IMG/VR virus record: IMGVR_UViG_3300029812_000326
Location: 44,871 to 108,870 of that record
Length of the DNA stretch: 64,000 nucleotides
Source: a virus
Direction: 5' to 3' (one strand)
In this document: one piece after another, positions 62,947-64,000 of the stretch
Layout of the letters: each line of letters starts with the position of its first letter
Position numbering within the stretch: position 1 is the stretch's first letter
Position numbers and translations under genes: made by a program
Notes under the pieces: generated by a model
Seen by the model: only the letters and a program-made list of their open reading frames with translations
Databases searched by the model: none
What the model was told of the DNA's origin: nothing

Positions 62947-63216
62947 TTATTCTTCTTTGATCCGCAAGTAAGTTCTCATATCCTCCTTGGTAAAGTTCTT
63001 AACAAGGCTCTCTGTGGCTTTAGCCTCTTCTACTGTTTGTTTTGATGGTTCTTCCTGTTTACGACCCCACCACGTTTCACGCTTTCTAACTGCCGAATCA
63101 AAAGCGTTAAGGCAATCATACAGATATTCCGCCAGAATGAAATCAGGTGTATCCGATTCATTCTCACATGAATACTTATTAATTAGGCGCTCAAGTTCTT
63201 CTCTAAACTCTTCCAT
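62947..63216 (-). CDS. Small helical protein of unknown function
   Basis: The 89-residue product is charged and helical (MEEFREELERLINKYSCENE, FILAEYLYDCLNAFDSAVRK), with a middle RETWWGRKQEEPSKQTVEE. The phrase LAEYLxxCLxAFDxAVRxRExW is familiar from many phage early proteins but has no known function. A perfect AAAGGAGGT precedes the ATG. Confidence 0.75.
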   Translation of the reverse strand: MEEFREELERLINKYSCENESDTPDFILAEYLYDCLNAFDSAVRKRETWWGRKQEEPSKQTVEEAKATESLVKNFTKEDMRTYLRIKEE

Positions 63217-63285
63217 TATTACCTCCTTTCTAATCTGTACTTGATGCAGAAATCAATTTTTTCTAATCTTTAGGACATTTCGTGT

Positions 63286-63600
63286 TCATTCCCCGATCCT
63301 TCGGGTCTCCAACACTTTATACGTTATCCCACTGCGCTTATTTCCACATTTTTCATCAATTTCTGCAAATGATCTAATAATTTTGCCAATAATCATAACT
63401 CTTTCGCCTGGCACGAAATGACCTAATCCATAACTGCCGGCGCACGTTTGCTCTTTCTCATGCGGATCCCAACTAATTATTACATTTCCACGGAGTTTTT
63501 GGACTTCTGATCTTGCCATAGAAAGCTGAGCATCCAATCGTTCTACTTTATTCACCAATCGTTCGATCTGTTTTTCAGGATCTTTAATCTTCTTTTTCAT
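63286..63600 (-). CDS. Small protein of unknown function following recA
   Basis: The 104-residue product has an N-terminal coiled coil (PEKQIERLVNKVERLDAQLS) and a compact C-terminal beta domain (GLGHFVPGERVMIIGKIIRS), which looks like a small OB or SH3 barrel. It overlaps the end of the RecA-like gene by 17 bases and has GGAGGTAA upstream. No family was recognised. Confidence 0.7.
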   Translation of the reverse strand: MKKKIKDPEKQIERLVNKVERLDAQLSMARSEVQKLRGNVIISWDPHEKEQTCAGSYGLGHFVPGERVMIIGKIIRSFAEIDEKCGNKRSGITYKVLETRRIGE

Positions 63601-64000
63601 CTGTTACCTCCAACAGTTTCTCAATATCTTTTTCGCTTAAAGAATCTAAAAATGCTTCGTATCCTTGAATTTTTCTATCACCATAGATATACCAACTGCC
63701 TTGCTTTTTAATGATTCCATTTGATACCGCCTCCTGAACGGCAAGTCTGGATACCGATATGCCTTCGCCATATATAAATGGAATTCTGAATTGAGCCATT
63801 TCATTTGCTCCCAATTTGGTCTTTTCCACTTTGATAACCATGCTGAATCCAATAGGATCTTTGCCCTTCATAGGCCAATCTGCTTTGGGACCTCGTCTCA
63901 TTCTGAGAGTCAATGAATTATAATGATGCAAAGCATTTCCTCCTTGAATCGTTTCAAATCCTCCGTATGATCCCAAATCTGCCCGCACTTGGGCTATTAA
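63584..64000 (-). CDS. RecA-like recombinase, 3' part (5' end outside the window)
   Basis: The frame is open to the window edge and gives the last 138 residues. QVRADLGSYGGFETIQGGNA with ALHHYNSLTLRMRR matches RecA loop 2 and the strand after it (GGNALKFYASVRLDIRR). VIKVEKTKLG and RIPFIYGEGIS match the following strands (VKVVKNK, FxIMYGEGIS). GIIKKQGSWYIYGDRKIQG matches the start of the RecA C-terminal domain. It would catalyse strand exchange, working with the annealing protein and the Cas4-like nuclease. The ATP-binding part lies outside the window. Confidence 0.88.
   Translation of the reverse strand, partial: LIAQVRADLGSYGGFETIQGGNALHHYNSLTLRMRRGPKADWPMKGKDPIGFSMVIKVEKTKLGANEMAQFRIPFIYGEGISVSRLAVQEAVSNGIIKKQGSWYIYGDRKIQGYEAFLDSLSEKDIEKLLEVTDEKED

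Noticed and set aside
1-64000. tRNA genes
   Set aside because: I looked in the gaps for a TTCGAATC or TTCAAATC arm with matching acceptor ends and saw none. Gaps are too short, though a program search would be more reliable.

Overview
This window is part of the genome of a tailed double-stranded DNA phage with a contractile-type tail. The genome is clearly larger than 64 kb, because genes run off both ends. The DNA is AT-rich (about one-third G+C by eye, not computed). Genes are packed with short overlaps, and almost every stretch is coding. No gap exceeds 300 bases. The host cannot be named from the sequence. I saw no tRNA, rRNA, CRISPR array, integrase or insertion sequence.

Layout. (1) Positions 1-44464, plus strand: a virion and tail module. 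It opens with the 3' part of a large protein carrying a DYDGD motif like the catalytic loop of two-barrel RNA polymerases. Next come a 2044-residue tail protein with an N-terminal M15 peptidase, a gp25-like baseplate protein and a baseplate J-like protein. About 20 large beta-rich baseplate, tail and spike proteins follow. The module ends with a collagen-like fibre broken into three genes, a LamG-like lectin and ribonuclease HII. (2) Positions 44510-54025, minus strand: two glycosyltransferase genes, small regulators including a sigma-region-4-like protein, a degenerate Cas4-like protein, a primase-helicase, small proteins and a Rad52-like annealing protein. (3) Positions 54224-56366, plus strand: an island with a Cas4-like nuclease and two HNH endonucleases. 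(4) Positions 56387-64000, minus strand: a sigma-70-family factor, an intein-containing family B DNA polymerase, a MazG-like protein, small proteins and the 3' part of a RecA-like recombinase.

How it fits together. DNA polymerase, primase-helicase, RecA, Rad52-like annealing protein and Cas4-like nuclease make a nearly self-sufficient replication and recombination set. The sigma factor, the small sigma-like protein and the possible virion polymerase suggest layered control of transcription. A 13-bp element, TTGAACTATAACA, occurs four times and is a good candidate promoter: one copy points each way in the divergent region 54026-54223, and three of the four copies lie upstream of HNH genes.

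The most distinctive trait is heavy invasion by HNH homing endonucleases of three families, at seven sites, plus at least two fossils and a LAGLIDADG intein in the polymerase active site. Two of these insertions break the same tail-fibre gene at the same point of its repeat unit. Minus-strand replication genes nearly all have strong Shine-Dalgarno sites. Many plus-strand structural genes lack one and start exactly three bases after the previous stop codon.
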